Shown here in pieces: positions 1-10,290 of a DNA stretch of 64,000 bases. Below the pieces are notes generated by a model, which was given only the letters and a program-made list of their open reading frames with translations, was not told where the DNA came from and made no database searches. The position numbers were made by a program, and so were the translations under genes. The stretch is from Punctularia strigosozonata HHB-11173 SS5 (lineage: Eukaryota > Basidiomycota > Agaricomycetes > Corticiales > Punctulariaceae): assembly GCF_000264995.1 (NCBI RefSeq), contig NW_006767436.1, positions 1,390,800 to 1,454,799 on the forward strand. The letters run 5' to 3'. Positions within the stretch are counted from its first letter, which is position 1; each line of letters begins with the position of its first letter.

Positions 1-1015
1 TTCCCTCTTCCTCTCGTTATCCCGGACTGGCGGCAGGTTCATGGACAGGTCTGTGTTTCGCGTACAATATTGGTTTGCGCTCTCCCCGGGTTTCATCTCG
101 TTCACGCTCATTCTCTCACCTCGTCTCTCATTCATCACTGCTGCATCACCGCCATGGCATTCATCACAAAGTTGCTATCCTACAATTTGGCGTTACTACT
201 ACTTGACAATTCTGGCCACTTGCTCTCGGTTTCTATGCATCATCTTTAGAGTTGGGGACCGTGTACATTATGCAGTTATTTTCGAGAGCCGAACACGGAG
301 CCTGTCCCGCGTCTGAATGGAGGAGGGTACTTTGCCTGGGAGCGGAGACAAGCTATCTGGGTGATGATCAGCTCGTGTTTAGCCGACAGCAGACGGGCAC
401 GGGGATTCTGCTGGAGGGGAGACGTCATGGGCACTGGCGGGGGAAGACGCCGGAGGGAGGCGGCGGTTGGGCGCTGGGTGTCGGGGCTGGGTCCGGGAAA
501 GAGAGAGGATTTGGCTTTGCGAGAGGAAGCTTCTGATGGAGTCTTCTGCCGACCGTTTGTAGGCCGTGTGTTGATCATGCACGAGGCGTGACGACGGCCG
601 GTGAATTTCTCGGATTTTGGCCATGTGCCCATCTGAACTTTTCGGGGGTTCGGGGTACGTAACCTCACCCTAGATCTGATCGGCCCAATCGGGGCTGGCG
701 GGGGGGCGAGCGCGACGGGTGGGCGGCGGCGGGGGGAGGAGGGAGCGCACGGGGACCGGGGACGCTCGCGGGGCGCGGCGGCGGGGGCGTCAGGGTCGCT
801 GGCAGACTCGCCGTGCTCGTATCCGGGCGCGAGGGAGGGGCGGAGGGGGCGCGAGGGGAGTGGCCCGAGGAGGATCAGTCTGATGGGTCGTGCACGTGAG
901 AAAGCCTCGGCGGAAGCTATCGCATTCCACCGAAGCGCTCTGCGTATTTAGATTCGGCTCAGCCAAGGCGCGTTCCAGCGACGTTGGGACGGGCCACCGA
1001 CTCTTTGCGCTGTCC
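1..1015. promoter_or_regulatory. Upstream region of the HSF-type regulator gene
   Basis: No convincing gene is seen; the short open frames on both strands overlap and resemble no family. The part at about 690-860 is very G-rich on the + strand. A CACGTG E-box lies at 893-898 and an A/T-rich TATTTAGA motif near 945, about 70 bases before the start codon. This is probably the promoter and 5' leader of the gene starting at 1016. No clear array of inverted GAA units (heat-shock element) was found. Confidence 0.4.
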
Positions 1016-3095
1016 ATGTCCGAGATCTACAACGACTACCCCCGCCCACACGACTCCCACTCGTACAGCGGCGCGCACGACATGGCCTACTCCAACCACC
1101 TCGTCCCCTCCGCGCCCTCCTCCGCCTCCAACGCGTCCTCGCCCTCCGACGGCCACTCCCCCGTCAACACCACCCCCAAGGGCGAGCACCAGCAGGGCCA
1201 GGCCGCCCCGCCGCAAAAGCCGGAGGGCAAGCAGCAGGCGACCTTCCTTACAAAACTCTACGCGTAAATTTTCTCGTCCCCCCTCGTCGCGCCCGACCCC
1301 TCGTCCGCTGACCGCCCGTTCCGAAACAGGCTCCTCGAGCGTCCCGAAAACCACCACATGATCCGCTGGGATCCCCAGGGAGAGCACATCATCGTCGAAA
1401 AGCCAGAGCAGCTCGCAATCCACGTCCTTCCGAGCGTTTACCGTCAGTCGCGCTTCGCCAGCTTCTCCCGGCAACTCAACGTAATTCTTTCCCGATTATT
1501 TCACTTCTCTTCCCCGGAGTTCCTGACTTCTTCTGCACAGATCTATGGCTTCATGCGCAAGGTCAACCTCCGCAACGTCGACCCCGCGATCGACGACCCC
1601 GACGCCAGCACGTGGTGTAAGTCGCGTTCCGGAACTTACGTCGCCGCGACGCTAACGCATGATCCATGACACACAGCACACCCCACCCTCAACCGTCACT
1701 CGCCGCCCGACGTCGTCGCCAACTTCAAGCGCCGCGTCCCGCCGCGCATACCCAAGTCCAAGAAGCGTGAGGCCGAAGTCCCGCCCAACTTGGCTCCCCG
1801 GTCCGCCGTCGGCCTTGCACCCATGCCACCCTCGATGGGCGGACCCTTGCCGTCGGCGATGACCTCCTCTCCTTTTGTTCGTGGACGAGCTCGTGCATTT
1901 ACTACTCCTGGGTCGTTTACTCCGTTGAGTCAGGGAGGTGCCGTGGGTTGGGGGACCAGTTATCCTCGATCTTCTCTTCCGCCTCTGACCGTCCCCAACG
2001 ACGGTGCTCCCATGGGACACAGCGGCGTCTATGGTCACGGTCAACAGGCTTACAGCCATTCGTCGCACTCTGTCAGCCAGATGTCTCCTACCGATGAAAA
2101 CCCGAACTCGTTCTACTCGAGCGGCCAGCGGGAGATGATGGTTCCCTCGTCGCAGTACTCGTACCACGACAATCAGACGTGGGGTTTCCAGTCCAACCCA
2201 ACCGGGCACTCGGGCAGTCTCTCGTCTCTGTTGAACCCCAGCTCGAGCAACGGCTACGCGTCCTCACGTCCTCCGATCAACACCTACCCCTCCTTCAACA
2301 CTCCGAGCCACCCCAGCCCGGTCTCGGACAGCCGACCGAACACCGGCTACTCTGTCTCGTCCATCAACTCGATGACGTACGAGGACAGCAAGGGCTCTTC
2401 GCACTTCTCGCACGACTACAACCGGCCGGGCTCGAGCCACCACGGAGGGCGGCCGTTGTCGCCCGCTGGGTCGCGCCCCGGGTCTTCGCATCAACCGTAC
2501 CCGCAGGACACGCTAAGCGTGCGCCGTGCGCGGCGGCACAGCCAAGCGATGAGCCCGTACCCGAGCCCGTACGGCGGCCACGGGAGCGCGGACAACCGTC
2601 CGTCGACGTCTCCACACCCGCTGCACGGCGGCGACGCCGGGGGCGAGCACTCGCTCCCCCGCGTGCGCAGCATGGCCTCGACCACGAGCGGCGGCGACTC
2701 GTACAGCTTCAATCCGGCGCAAGGCGACTTTGCATACTCGGCGGCGCCGATGAACGGGAGCGTCGACTCGCTCGGAGGAGGAGGATGGGATTCCAGCCGG
2801 TCAGTGCGGCCATCGACCTCTGCGTCGTCTTTGTCCGCCGCTTCACACACGTCGTCCTCGCAGGCGCACACGCCCCCCGCCGGAGACCACTACGCAGGGG
2901 AGACTGATATCCACCGATGTTAGTCGCCGTTTTTCGTTTCGCCCGCCGCCTCTCCCTCCCTCCTCGTGCTCTGGTGTCTCTTTTTATTCGCGCTGCTCAC
3001 GCGTGCTGACTAGTCTTGAACTAGTATCGCCCGACTTCGGCTACGTCCCCATGAACGAGCACATCCCGCACTATACCAAGCCGCAGGAAATCTAG
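1016..3095 (+). CDS. HSF-type DNA-binding transcription factor
   Basis: Five exons (1016-1263, 1330-1480, 1541-1616, 1677-2918, 3025-3095) give about 595 residues. The HSF winged-helix domain covers roughly residues 75-185. It begins FLTKLYALLE, carries the recognition-helix signature SFSRQLNIYGF across the second intron, and ends near HSPPDVVANFKRR. The rest is low-complexity Ser/Pro/Gly/Tyr sequence of the kind found in activation or regulatory regions. The protein should act in the nucleus. No hydrophobic heptad region (HR-A/B trimerisation coiled coil) is visible after the domain, so it is more like the fungal Sfl1/Mga1-type HSF-domain regulators than classical trimeric Hsf1. There is also no response-regulator domain, which rules out Skn7. 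The last, short exon was chosen because an upstream AG would give an immediate stop. Family assignment is firm; the specific orthologue is not. Confidence 0.9.
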
Positions 3096-4682
3096 ACGGC
3101 GGCACGTAGACGGCCTGGGTCGACGTCGACGCGACACGATACCCGCTGGTGGCTTTTCGCTCCTCGCGTTGTTTCCATGAACTTTCTTCTACTGGGACGC
3201 TGTCTGTTTTTTTCCTTCGCCGCTCTTCGGACAGTCGTGTGGAGCCTGTCTATGCCTGACTTCTGTGATGATCTCGACTTTGCCTGATCGCATACAACCG
3301 TGTATCTCTTTTTACCCTCTCTGCCTGTGCGCCGTGTACCCATAGAATGTTTGCGCCGTCTGTACTGAATACGATACGGGAAAAGCACATCTTTTCGAGC
3401 CGCCTGCATCTGCCCACGGCGGGCTTCCATTCGGATCTTCGATAGCGAGAAAGAAGCAGCGACCGCGCGGGATTCGCTCGTGTTGACATTGAATGGGAGG
3501 AGCCCGGCTGAACGGTTCGGCCGGCATCCTAGGCCTTCCAACAGAAGGGTCTGATCGGTGTTCATCGTCCTTATGCGCTTCGCACCGGATCGGGTAAGTG
3601 ATGACAAGCGTCCAATGCCATGTCACGCAGGGCTTCCTTCGTCGGGGTGTCACCCAGATCGCTGCCGCGACGCGACCCATGATCTGAATCAACCCGCCAA
3701 CCTCGACGCGCGCGGGTCTCATGGGTATCTATCACGCGCCTCAAATTACACCAACCTCGCCGTCTCTCTCGTGTCGTGCTCGCGTCGTGCGCAACGTTGC
3801 AGGTGAGACCAGGGCGACGGCGCTTTGCCTTTGGCTCATCTATCAGTGTGTGAATCATATGGGCCAGCGGTATAGCCAGGCGGATGGACCCGTAACGAGG
3901 GTTGGCACCCGCGAGGCGATGGCAATTGTCTCGGCCCGCGCCGCCCGCGTAATAGTATGCAGTCGCAACGTTCAGGATGAATAAACCACGAAGAGAGCAC
4001 GAAAAGGGCAGGGAGGAGCTGCGGCAGATGATCTGCGCGCGGACGAGAGCGAGACACGCGCATGATCAACGCGAGACGGATATGGCGGACAGGCCGCGAT
4101 GGGGGCGAGATCTGACCGGGCGCTCGGGCGTTCGGGACGGTGGTGCGGCCATCATAGCGGAGGCAATTTTGCACGACGTGACGTGCGGCAGAGCACCGTG
4201 TAGCGAACCGTGGGGGGTCGAGGAGAAGAAGCCCCCACTTCCCCCCCGCGTAGACTGCGCCGCTCTCTGTCCCCCCAACCGAGAGTCGACGATGTTCCCG
4301 AACTTCGAAGTCGAACCCCCCCGTCCGCCGGGTGGGTGGTTCGGAATTATATGAGGTCATGCAAATGCCTATCTTCTACCCCTTCCAGCCCCGTCTCGCG
4401 TCCGAGAACGGCTGCGCGCGCTCCTCCCTCTCGCTCGCGAATCTAGGCTCTCGGGCACCCATCCACATACAAACCTCTGGCTTCTTACTTCCGCCGACTC
4501 TGCGCATGATGGCAAAGCGCCCACCGGCCGCATTCAATGACAGCAGCCATTTGCGAGTATCGCCTTTGTCTACGTGTGTATGGCTTGTATGGATCCAGAA
4601 GTACAATCGATAATCAGCAGTACAGATAACACCAATACGTGTAAGGAGCAGTTGAATAAGTGAGAGAAAGACAGAGAGCAAA
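3096..4682. other. Intergenic region between two convergent genes; no gene seen
   Basis: About 1.6 kb between the stop codons of the HSF-type gene (+) and the TVP38-like gene (-). Several overlapping open frames of 80-170 codons exist on both strands. None shows family resemblance, consistent splice sites or Met-centred coding character. The region must hold both 3' UTRs. Confidence 0.5.
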
Positions 4683-6076
4683 TTATGAGCGTCCGTGTCC
4701 ATTGGCACTATCGTTATTCGCTCCCTCTGCCGCCGCCGTCGCGCCGTCCTCGGCCCATCGCGACCCTGTTGGCGACGCGTCCGAGGCCGCCGCGCTCTGC
4801 AGCTGCACGCTGCCAATCAGTGGCGACTCCGACATGGATCGATCCTCGTCTGAGGCCAGGAACGCGACCCGCTCCTCGCTGTTATGCGAGGGTAGTACAA
4901 CGTCGTCGTCGTCGAGTTCCTCGTCCACCGCTTTACGCGCGACGTATGAGAGGTATACGAGGATGGAGACGCAGAGGATGATGCCGCCGATGGTAAAGCC
5001 CTGCTTGAGCGAGTGGCTGCCCTCGTCCTTAGTATCCTCCGCGTCGTCGCCGTCCTTGGCACCCTTTTGAAGGTGATAGTCCGCGAAAGAATGAATCGAG
5101 GCACCGATCGTGGTGTGGATGATGACCTTGAAGAGCGACAACGCCGTGCAGACGGTGTACGTCTTGAACGTGAGCGTCGGCGAAGCGGCCAGCAGGCAAT
5201 TCATAACCTATCGGGGATACGAGCACGCAAAGTTAACTATAGCTCAGCGCAACTCGAATATGCCCACACCCACATTATACGGGTACGGTGCGAGCCGGAT
5301 CAGGAAGAGAAGCGTCGGGCGCTTCTCGATAGCCCGGACGACGCGTTTAATCGTCGCTGCCTGAGTGAGCCATTTGGTGATCGACTCGCGGAAAAAGTAG
5401 CGCGAGGTGAGGAAGACGAGGACGGCGCCGGTGAGCGCCGCCGAATACGAGAGCACGGCGCCACGGATGGCGCCAAAAGTATAGCCAGATAAGATAATGA
5501 GCGTGCTGTATAATGGTACAGGAGCTGCGCACGCTGCGTTAGAGAGACGATTCGACGTCAGAGAACAGAACGGAGACTCACGAATTGTAGTTATAACGAT
5601 CATAGAGAATAGGGTCACGTAGCCCAGCGGGGCTTCCTCACGGATCCAGTGTGAGAGGTCATCAAGACCTGTGTGGGCATGAGCGGCCGCCTCGACACTA
5701 ATCGAGCGACTGGTTTTGACTTACCGTGGAAGACCTGCGACTTCCAAAATGCGATGGCTATGAGGAAGCCTATAGATGTCATCCCGTATAAGATGATGGG
5801 CACGAAGGGCTTGACTAGGTTCATTATCCGTAACCCCCGCGGGCGCGTGTACCGCGGGCAGGCCGGCGCTGTCTCGGGGACGAAGACTTGCGCATGCGTA
5901 GGACGCGACGCGCTCGTTGATGTCCGCGGCGGCGCGTATAATGTCGGCGTCGCGTCTAGCGGAGGGCGCGTCGACGTGGGTGATATGGTGAGCGGCCTAG
6001 TCGAAAACTCTGCGGTCTCCAGCCGGGGTGGTCGCGAGGACCTCGCTTGGCTGATATCTCCTAGCGGCGAGTCCAT
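4683..6076 (-). CDS. TVP38: TVP38/TMEM64 family membrane protein
   Basis: Four exons (6076-5725, 5668-5582, 5524-5274, 5207-4683) encode about 404 residues. The N-terminal ~85 residues are Ser/Thr/Pro-rich and probably cytosolic. A first membrane segment (PIILYGMTSIGFLIAIAF) lies near residues 90-110. The VTT/SNARE-associated core follows, with hydrophobic segments and the family signature LIRLAPYPYN joined by splicing to VMNCLLAASP. Another membrane helix (GFTIGGIILCVSILVYLSY) precedes an acidic tail. Family members are late-Golgi membrane proteins; related VTT proteins act as lipid scramblases. Start codon: the Met at 6076 precedes the disordered N terminus, and the 28 residues upstream in frame look like leader sequence. 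The gene converges on the HSF-type gene. Confidence 0.88.
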
Positions 6077-6993
6077 GGGCGTTGTCGGTATCGGTGAACG
6101 GGTGAAGAGGAATGTATAGTGGAAAGATTGGGTCTGTCGGTCGGGCGCAGGCACCGCCAAGCTTGAGCTGGGCGGAGATGGATTGATGGGGGCGGGGGGT
6201 GGTGACCGCTGCCTGGGCGGTGCAGGTAAGCTGCGGGCCCGGGTGATGGAGTGGCCTTTGCACTGAGTTCCCGACGAAAGAAAGAGGATGAAGGAGAGTC
6301 GGCGACGGCGGGGGGGTCTTCGAAGATGAAAAGCTGAAAGATAGGGCGGAACTCAAAATGTGATGCCCAGTGCGCAACCAGCATGGCAGCCGGGTCACGT
6401 TGGAGCTCCCCTGTAATATCGCAGGTGCCCCTTGCCGCGGCCGCATACACCGAGCCCCTTTGCTCATTTTCGTTGACATTTCGGAACCGATTCACATCTA
6501 CGTACGCCATACCGTGTTCAAATCCATCCTTTAGTCGGTGAAACGCGTATATCGAGGTTAACGGCGAGCATAAACCTCGGGTCAGCGCCTACACGTGTCC
6601 TAGCGACGTGAGCGATGACGTAGCATTCGAGGTGAAAGCCTCCACAAGATGAAGTTATCAGCCCGTTCAGACACCGTTCGTACCCTCTTCGAAACCTCCA
6701 CAACAGGTTTCTGGGGCGGTCATGCTTGGCGGAAGCTGGTCACGCCCGGCCCGCGTAGCATGGCGCCACGGACATTGCCACGCACCGGACAAACGGAAGA
6801 CTCGCACACAAGGTCCAAACGCCGCCGTGAGGCAGCACGAGGGCACAGGGACTAGTATAGCATTAGCAGTATCATGGACGGCGGACGTCGCCGGAAAGAT
6901 TATTCCGAAGGCAGGTATCAAACGATGTACAACGAAGGCCCGAATTAGCAACGTGAGCACCAGGGGAAAGCAACCATGGGAGAGTCAAATTCG
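6077..6993. other. Intergenic: upstream of the TVP38-like gene, downstream of PEX11
   Basis: About 0.9 kb between two minus-strand genes. It should contain the promoter of the TVP38-like gene and the PEX11 3' UTR. Open frames here are short and mutually overlapping, and I recognise nothing in them. Confidence 0.4.
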
Positions 6994-8416
6994 TCAAAAC
7001 GGAGGATTCGAAGGCTTGATCAGCGATAGTTTGTGGTTATTATAGAGCTTAGCGGTACTGATGGCCAAGGGCAGCGAGGTCAGCTTCGGGAAGAAGAGCA
7101 GATCGCGGACGCATATTCCTCGTACCTGAGCACTGCGGAAGCCAACCCGGTGATGGCCTGCATCGGTGCCTTGGCCTTCTTCATCTTGAAAACGTCATAC
7201 GCTGCGAACGAGGCGGCGTCGGTGCTTCTTCCCCAGCGACCAGGAACGGAGGGGGAACTCACAGACGAAAACGAGGTCCATGAGGAGCTTCGCGCGGGTT
7301 ATTTGTAGCCAGTAGTCCTTCTTCTGCAAGCGCTGTAGCTCCTTCTCGTCGTGTTTGGACGCGGGTATTGACTTTGACGTGGTCCCGGTCATCGATTCGG
7401 TATACAACCGAGACTCAACTGCAGAACCTTCAATATCCGGTGGCGGCACGACATTGCATCTCCCGTGCTCACCTTCGTGCTGGAGGCCGATGATGACGCT
7501 CCGTTCTACGGCATTCTCGACCAGGTTGACGAGAGTACTGGCAAACCAGCACCAGTCAGACAGACGCGCGGCTCTATCTCCTGTGCGCTTTCCCAAGAGA
7601 CCAAGTTTGGAGAACGTCGCCAGGTCATCCGACACGGCGTTGAGCAGCTCCAGCAACACCGGGGGAGGCGCATGAAGCACCGTGTGTAGCAGCGGTTTCG
7701 CGGCCGTCTTCGACTTCCCCAGTATTCCGTCGGAGGAGGCGTGATGTTGGTCCATAATGGAATGCAATGGATGCAACCAATTGAATAATATCAAGCATTT
7801 CCTGTTAGCCCGTGAGTATACCATAGTAAACCTCCCGTCAACACATGGCTGCCCCACCTTGTTAGCGAGAATCCGGCAGCTGTGGACTCCAGCCGCTTGA
7901 CTATCTCAACTTCCCATGAGCGACCTGTCGGCTTTCTGAGTGCCGCCGTTGCAGCTAGCGTAGTGTGCACGAGAAGATAAACGCGTATCGAGTATTGCAG
8001 TAATTTCTGTCTGGACGTCAGCAAAGGTCTAGTGTGCAGCAGTTCAAACGTACGAGAGTCTTGTCCCGCCCGTAACTTGTACTGAGCACCTCCTTCCAAA
8101 TGGTTTCATGCCTAACCTTCTTCCGAGGTCTGGGCGTAGTAGGTTCCTCGTCTACGCTCTCCGCTTCGTGTTCAGACTTGTTGTCCCCCTTCGCACCGTA
8201 TATTTCTTGACCATACACTTGTGTCGAATTCGTCGACGCAGCGTTGGAGATGATGGAGGTGCGTGGCGTGCGAGGCGGATGCTGTGAGAGCGGATTCATC
8301 TGGAAAGACGAGCCGGAGGGCTCAAAAGACGGCGAGAACACCGCATCATCATGCACCGAAGACGAGCCCGAGGACGCTCCAAAGGCGCCAGAATGAGGAA
8401 AGGAGATGGACGACAT
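6994..8416 (-). CDS. PEX11: Peroxisomal biogenesis factor PEX11 family protein
   Basis: Five exons (8416-8054, 8006-7858, 7801-7263, 7201-7126, 7057-6994) give about 396 residues. The N-terminal ~100 residues are Ser-rich and disordered. The PEX11 domain starts at YGRDKTLKLLQYSIRV, continues through FSLTRKCLILFNWL and LSDWCWFASTLVNLVENA, and ends with MDLVFVSYDVFK and VLSTAKLYNNH. The last exon is easy to miss: reading through the donor at 7125 gives a stop after 15 codons. Splicing 7126 to 7057 restores the STAKLY ending usual in the family. PEX11 proteins bind and remodel the peroxisome membrane during elongation and division. The gene is head to head with the dynein light chain gene, 156 bp apart. 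Confidence 0.92.
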
Positions 8417-8572
8417 GGATTCGGTATAGCCGGCTGTAAACAGAGTGAGCAGTGGTAGGCGCGCGCGCGCGCGTGTAGCGGGAAGCACGTGTATCCCGAC
8501 CTCCTTCGGCTCCTGGATCAGAGTTTCTCGTCCTGCAAGCAACTCGAGCTTCAGATCCGCTGTCCGGGTACC
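8417..8572. promoter_or_regulatory. Shared divergent promoter region, PEX11 / dynein light chain
   Basis: A 156 bp interval between two divergent start codons. It contains an uninterrupted GC dinucleotide run at 8459-8473, about 45 bases upstream of the PEX11 start. No TATA box was found. Confidence 0.55.
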
Positions 8573-9193
8573 ATGTCTGTCACGTCAGGCATACGCTCGC
8601 CTGCCCGCTCGGAAGCGCAGTCTCCCGTCTCTCGCACCAAGTTCGACGCTGATCTCCTCAAGGCGTACATGAAGAAGCTGCTGTCCACAACGTTACAGAG
8701 TGCCGCGTGGCCAGAGCCCAAGGAGCGGCATCGCGTCAAGGGTTGGATGAAGGAGATAGGCGAGCGCGTCAAGGAGAGAATGATTGGTACGGTTATCTGC
8801 ATTCACGTCATGTCCGGTGAAGATACCGCGTGTCTCATTCATGCCTCAGAGATTGAACCCAGAGGCTTGTGCGTGACATGTGTATTGGCGAAACCCGCTA
8901 CGTAAACTCTGCGCTCATGAAACCGCAGCAAATATATTGTCATGACCCAAATCAATGAGAATCTCGGACAAGGAGGACGGTGTGTATCTCCGGTTTGGCG
9001 TCACTTCCCTCCACTCACTCTTCACTCCAGAGCAGATATGGCATGCCATTGGGAAGATACGGACACAGTGGCTCAGGAGGTGTTTGTGAACGTGAGCAAC
9101 ACAGTGACCTCACAATAGACTCTGGTAGAGGCTGAATCCCTACAGGATTCCTTGATCTGTATTTGTCTCGCGTTCGCTGTACGGACAGCCTGA
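8573..9193 (+). CDS. Tctex-1 type dynein light chain
   Basis: Five exons (8573-8786, 8850-8868, 8929-8979, 9031-9091, 9146-9193) give about 130 residues, a little longer than the ~110-115 of the animal protein because of a Ser/Pro-rich start. The Tctex1 core is clear: a C-terminal half reading KYIVMTQINENLGQGGRADM, then CHWEDTDTVAQEVFVN, ending DSLICICLAFAVRTA. Exon 2 is only 19 nt (EIEPRGF). The protein is a non-catalytic dynein subunit that helps assemble the motor and bind cargo. The stop within intron 4 (near 9118) shows that the last exon at 9146 is needed. Confidence 0.92.
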
Positions 9194-9284
9194 TATACCT
9201 GGACTCAGCATTTATATACCCTGCAGTATACTTTTACATGCCATTTAATCAGATGACGCAGCTCAAGGTTGAAGGATGAATGTT

Positions 9285-10290
9285 TCAACCCAATCTCCGC
9301 CAAACGACAAGTCGCTCCCTTCCGACATGGTTTTCCGAGCTGACCTCGGGAACCTCGTCAATCACCTTCTCCCATCCTTCTCCCAAAGGTTCGAGATAAT
9401 GCTCCGGCCGGACAAAGAACGGGGGGCCGACATCCTGAGGTGGGTCTATGGGGAAGATGAGCGTGATCAGTACTCCGCCAGGCTTCACGAGCTCCCGCAT
9501 CTTTTTGCCCCAATCATTGCGCATGCTCGGAAGAATGGCGACGAAGAAACTGCTCCTACGTGAGTCCGGAAATGATGTTGCGGAGGACGTTGACGTACGT
9601 GTAATCGAAGATCAGGTCAAATCGTTCCTCGTCGGAGACCGAGTATCGGAAGAAGTCGATGACTTCAAAGGAAACGTTGCTCGGAAGTCCATTGGGGCTG
9701 CTCGATGCATGCCTAGGGACCCAAGTGCCTTGAATTACTGGGAAAACACCCTAATCTATGCCTGGCTCACTGTTTGGCGGCTTCCACAGCCGTCGGAGAA
9801 ATGTCAGCGGCAACAGTGTCGTAGCCCAAAGTCTCCGCTATGAAGATAGCATCATAGCCCTGCAGTGTGATATTGAAGCTGGAAATGTTGGATCACGATA
9901 ACGAACCAACCTTGCCACATCCAGGTACAAGAGCTCGACCGGTCTTTGGCAGCTCCAGACGGCCCGACTCCAACAAAGTGCGCAAAGGAGGTTGAATCTT
10001 GCCCACGTCCTTCATCCGTGTTTAGTTTCACCGGGCTCTCCTGACTGCCACCGACGACCACTCTTACCCATGGCGTAGCCTAGTTCAGATCGGGTGTTCA
10101 ACGTTTAAAGTGCGTCTTCAATCTGGATCAGCTTCGCTCCAATGCTAACCTGAATCTTCCTGATTACATATGATCAGATAAATTGGTCTACTCCGTGAAG
10201 TATGACCGACCACGCATCGTCCCAACCGTTTTGGCCTCGTTCCTTGATAAGCTCTCTGACCTTAGCTTGCGCTGGGTTGGTCGAGACCAT
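9285..10290 (-). CDS. SAM-dependent thiol/thiopurine methyltransferase-like protein
   Basis: Seven exons (10290-10211, 10159-10150, 10079-10068, 10009-9911, 9859-9771, 9712-9599, 9549-9285) encode about 222 residues. The order is typical of the TPMT/halide-thiol methyltransferase family. GWDDAW leads to TPWDVGKIQPPL, then the SAM-binding glycine loop ALVPGCGKGYDAIFIA, the acidic strand DTVAADISPTAVEAA, and a C-terminal half with RNDWGKKMRELVKPGG and LIFPIDPPQDVGPPFFV. Such enzymes move a methyl group from S-adenosylmethionine to thiols, halides or thiopurines. Two internal exons are microexons of 10 and 12 nt; they restore the expected WK..ATPWDVG sequence. The first donor (GTCGGT) is weak, so that junction is the least sure part. 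Confidence 0.85.

Noticed and set aside
2179-2907. A 242-codon + strand frame inside the HSF-type gene
   Set aside because: It is an out-of-frame Arg/Pro-rich shadow of exon 4, which continues the domain frame.
3836-4360. A 174-codon minus-strand frame between the HSF-type and TVP38-like genes
   Set aside because: There is no homology, overlapping frames are open on the other strand, and no flanking splice sites extend it.
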